A stretch of 8,597 nucleotides of DNA from Lachnospiraceae bacterium. Its GTDB lineage: Bacteria > Bacillota_A > Clostridia > Lachnospirales > Lachnospiraceae. Each line of letters begins with the position of its first letter. Positions within the stretch are counted from its first letter, which is position 1. Positions 6,519 through 8,597 of the stretch are shown here, one piece after another. The translations under genes were made by a program, and so were the position numbers. Location: contig JAGDDC010000040.1 of the NCBI GenBank assembly GCA_017958245.1, forward strand, positions 1 to 8,597, given 5' to 3'. Below the pieces are notes generated by a model. It did no database searches. It was not told where the DNA came from and saw nothing but the letters and a program-made list of their open reading frames with translations.

Positions 6519-7865
6519 CTATCCTGCAATGTGTCCCTTGTTCTTCAGGACATCATACACAGCCGAAACTTCTCTCTCGCAGGTCTCCATGTCGCCTGCC
6601 TCAACGAGTATGCGGATCACCGGCTCCGTGCCGCTCTCTCTCACAAGTATCCTGCCGTTTTCGCCGAGCCTGCCCCCGACGTCCTCTATCGCCTTTGCGA
6701 CGTCTGAGTCACCTATCGCTTTCGATCTGTCAACGACCCTGACGTTCTTTAAAACCTGGGGATAGGGCTTCATCTTCGAGCCGAGCTCCGAGAGCTTCAT
6801 CTTCTTCTCGAGCATGACCTCCATGAGCTTGAGGCTCGTGAGTATCCCGTCGCCGGTCACTGCGTGCTTCCTGAAGATGATGTGTCCCGAGTTCTCTCCG
6901 CCGAGCGAGTGATCGTTGATCCTCATGTTCTCGCTCACGTACCTGTCTCCCACGGCGGTCTTCTCGTACGCGATCCCGAGCTTGTCGAGGGCCTTGTACA
7001 GGCCGAAGTTCGACATGACCGTGGTCACAACGGTGTTGTTGTTTAAGTCGCCGCGCTCCGCCATGTAGGAGCCGCATATATAGAGGATCTTGTCGCCGTC
7101 AACTATATTGCCCTCGTCATCGACCGCGAGACATCTGTCTGCGTCCCCGTCGTAGGCAAAGCCGACGTCGAGCCCTTTCTCGATCACGAACTGCCTGAGC
7201 GCCTCTATGTGCGTCGATCCGCAATCCGTGTTTATGTTGGTGCCGTCCGGCTCGCTCCCGATCACGTAGGTCTTGGCGCCGAGCGTGTCAAACACTCCCT
7301 TCGCCACCGTCGTTGCGGAGCCGTTTGCCAGATCGAGTCCTACCCTCATGTCCTTGAAGGACCTGGTCGCAAGCGAGATCAGGTAGCCTATGTACCTGTG
7401 ACGGCCTATGGCGTAGTCCACGGTCCGTCCGATGTTCTCTCTGACCGCCAGGGGGAGTTCCTCTCCCTTTCCGTCTATATAGTCCTCGATCAGATCCTCG
7501 ATCTCACGGTCCAGCTTGTATCCGCTGCTGTTTATGATCTTGATCCCGTTGTCGTAGAAGGGGTTGTGGCTTGCGGATATCATGATCCCGCAGTCGAAAT
7601 CCTCGCTTCTTACGACAAATGACACACTGGGAGTCGTGGTCACGTGAAGGAGATACGCGTCCGCCCCCGAGGCCGTGAGCCCCGCTACGAGCGAATACTC
7701 GAACATATAGCTCGACCTTCTCGTGTCCTTCCCTATGACGACCTTCGCCCTGTGGTCCTTCCCGAAGTAGGCTCCGAGAAACCGCCCCACCTTGTAGGCG
7801 TGCTCGGCGGTGAGTCCCACGTTGGCCTCACCGCGGAAACCGTCGGTTCCAAAATACTTGCCCAT
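6519..7865 (-). CDS. glmM: Phosphoglucosamine mutase GlmM
   Basis: Interconverts glucosamine-6-phosphate and glucosamine-1-phosphate, the step before GlmU in UDP-GlcNAc synthesis for peptidoglycan; cytosolic. The 448-residue length is typical. It begins MGKYFGTDGFRGEANVGLTA, the GlmM-type N-terminus. The phosphorylated active-site serine is Ser99 in SASHNP. The magnesium loop DGDADR is at 239-244, the sugar-binding motif GGENSGH at 322-328 and the phosphate-binding RESGTEP motif at 409-415. GGENSGH and the N-terminus favour GlmM over a phosphoglucomutase/phosphomannomutase, and no key residue is missing. The ATG at 7865 directly follows the glgP stop codon (TAA-ATG), and GGAAGGA about 8 nt upstream lies within glgP, which suggests translational coupling. 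The zinc-ribbon gene follows after 42 nt. Confidence 0.97.
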   Translation of the reverse strand: MGKYFGTDGFRGEANVGLTAEHAYKVGRFLGAYFGKDHRAKVVIGKDTRRSSYMFEYSLVAGLTASGADAYLLHVTTTPSVSFVVRSEDFDCGIMISASHNPFYDNGIKIINSSGYKLDREIEDLIEDYIDGKGEELPLAVRENIGRTVDYAIGRHRYIGYLISLATRSFKDMRVGLDLANGSATTVAKGVFDTLGAKTYVIGSEPDGTNINTDCGSTHIEALRQFVIEKGLDVGFAYDGDADRCLAVDDEGNIVDGDKILYICGSYMAERGDLNNNTVVTTVMSNFGLYKALDKLGIAYEKTAVGDRYVSENMRINDHSLGGENSGHIIFRKHAVTGDGILTSLKLMEVMLEKKMKLSELGSKMKPYPQVLKNVRVVDRSKAIGDSDVAKAIEDVGGRLGENGRILVRESGTEPVIRILVEAGDMETCEREVSAVYDVLKNKGHIAG

Positions 7866-8597
7866 TTATCTGATCCTTCCGAGATGCCAAATGTCTTTTA
7901 CGTACTCCTCGATGGTCCTGTCCGAAGAGAACTTGCCCGAGCAGGCAACGTTTAGGAGCGCACTCCTGTTCCATGCCTTCTTGTCGCGATATCTTCTGTC
8001 GATCTCTTTCTGCGCGTCGGCGTAAGCCCTGAAATCCTTCAGTATGAAGAACTGGTCCGCCCTCTCGTAGCCGCCCGACTCAAGCAGCGAGTTGAAGATC
8101 CCCCTGAAGAGCTCGGGATCCTGAGGAGAGTAGAAACCGTTTACCAGCTGGTTCATGACTTCCCTCACCTCAGCGTCGTCGTTGTAGACGTCGTTGGGGT
8201 TGTAGCCGCCATTGTTCTCGTAGTTTATGACTTCATCGGAGCTGAGTCCGAAGATCACCGCGTTCTCCTTGCCGACTTCCTCGACAATCTCCACGTTTGC
8301 GCCGTCCGTCGTGCCTATGGTGATCGCTCCGTTCAGCATGAACTTCATGTTTCCGGTACCCGAAGCCTCCTGGCTGGCCGTTGAGATCTGCTCCGAGACC
8401 TCAGCGGCAGAGAAGATCAGCTCTGCGTTGGATACCCTGTAGTTCTCTATGAACACGACCTTGAGCTTGCCGCCTATGGAGTCGTCGTTGTTTACAACGT
8501 CCGCCACGCGGTTGATCAGCTTGATGATGGACTTCGCCCTGTGGTAGCCCGCGGAAGCCTTGGCTCCGAAGATGAACGTCCTCGGCACCATGTCGTA
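7866..8597 (-). CDS. glgP: Glycogen/starch/maltodextrin phosphorylase, C-terminal part, runs off right edge
   Basis: Pyridoxal-phosphate enzyme that releases glucose-1-phosphate from the ends of alpha-1,4-glucans. The visible 243 residues plus stop are the C-terminal part of a GT35-family phosphorylase of normally about 750-850 residues. The fragment opens with YDMVPRTFIFGAKASAGYHR. It carries the cofactor-lysine motif EASGTGNMKF, with the PLP lysine at residue 85 of the fragment, followed by MLNGAITIGTTDGANVEI. Both are family hallmarks. The end, including the segment with DQFFILKDFRAY, is complete, and there is no frameshift in the visible part. Which glucan it prefers cannot be told, so glgP is used in the general sense (malP is possible). 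Its stop codon touches the glmM start codon. Confidence 0.95.
   Translation of the reverse strand, partial: YDMVPRTFIFGAKASAGYHRAKSIIKLINRVADVVNNDDSIGGKLKVVFIENYRVSNAELIFSAAEVSEQISTASQEASGTGNMKFMLNGAITIGTTDGANVEIVEEVGKENAVIFGLSSDEVINYENNGGYNPNDVYNDDAEVREVMNQLVNGFYSPQDPELFRGIFNSLLESGGYERADQFFILKDFRAYADAQKEIDRRYRDKKAWNRSALLNVACSGKFSSDRTIEEYVKDIWHLGRIR

Noticed and set aside
5697..6742. Long plus-strand reading frames (248 and 322 codons) opposite the zinc-ribbon gene, rich in Leu/Val or Arg/Thr/Pro repeats
   Set aside because: They are the antisense of the Gln/Tyr/Ala codon repeats, which contain few stop triplets in any frame. They lack ribosome binding sites, and the minus-strand frame has a zinc ribbon and membrane helices.
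1..8597. CRISPR array, transposase, tRNA, rRNA, toxin-antitoxin or defence genes
   Set aside because: The minus-strand genes fill the window with short spacers, and no sequence of these types was seen. The repeats present are coding repeats or short spacer hairpins.

Overview
The window is a compact chromosomal segment in which every convincing gene lies on the minus strand. Read in the direction of transcription (high to low coordinates) the order is: 3' end of glycogen phosphorylase (glgP), phosphoglucosamine mutase (glmM), an unusual zinc-ribbon/low-complexity/multi-membrane protein, trigger factor (tig), clpP, clpX, and the 5' part of lon. The tig-clpP-clpX-lon order, AGGAGG-type ribosome binding sites and the protein sequences point to a Firmicutes bacterium of class Clostridia, probably a moderately GC-rich member of Lachnospiraceae or a relative. 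The family-level placement is an inference from protein character, not a database match.

Region by region: 7866-8597 is the C-terminal part of GlgP. Its stop codon directly abuts the glmM start codon, so the two are probably translationally coupled. glmM (6519-7865) is followed after 42 nt by the zinc-ribbon membrane protein (4932-6476), with no terminator between them. The 119-nt gap before tig holds an imperfect hairpin followed by a T-run, and a good sigma-A-like promoter whose -10 box and predicted start site lie inside that hairpin. tig (3526-4812) and clpP (2931-3512) are 13 nt apart. The clpP-clpX gap (2768-2930) holds three consecutive hairpins with the same GAA triloop, two of them in a 53-nt direct repeat. 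clpX (1460-2767) starts at a GTG. The clpX-lon gap (1302-1459) holds competing inverted repeats and a strong intrinsic terminator that ends about 7 nt before the lon ribosome binding site. lon runs off the left edge after 433 codons.

Functionally, the left two thirds is a protein quality-control locus: the ribosome-bound chaperone Tig, the ClpXP protease and the Lon protease. The right third is carbohydrate and cell-wall precursor metabolism: GlgP releases glucose-1-phosphate from glycogen and GlmM makes glucosamine-1-phosphate for UDP-GlcNAc. The protein between them has no function I can name. It combines a Cys4 zinc ribbon, an alanine/glutamine-rich segment with strict 11/7 tyrosine spacing, a Q/Y/N/G-rich prion-like segment of about 104 residues and about six membrane helices.

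The most interesting items are this prion-like membrane protein, the terminator-containing leader of lon, the promoter nested within a terminator ahead of tig, and the duplicated hairpin element between clpP and clpX. I found no mobile element, CRISPR array, tRNA, rRNA or defence system.
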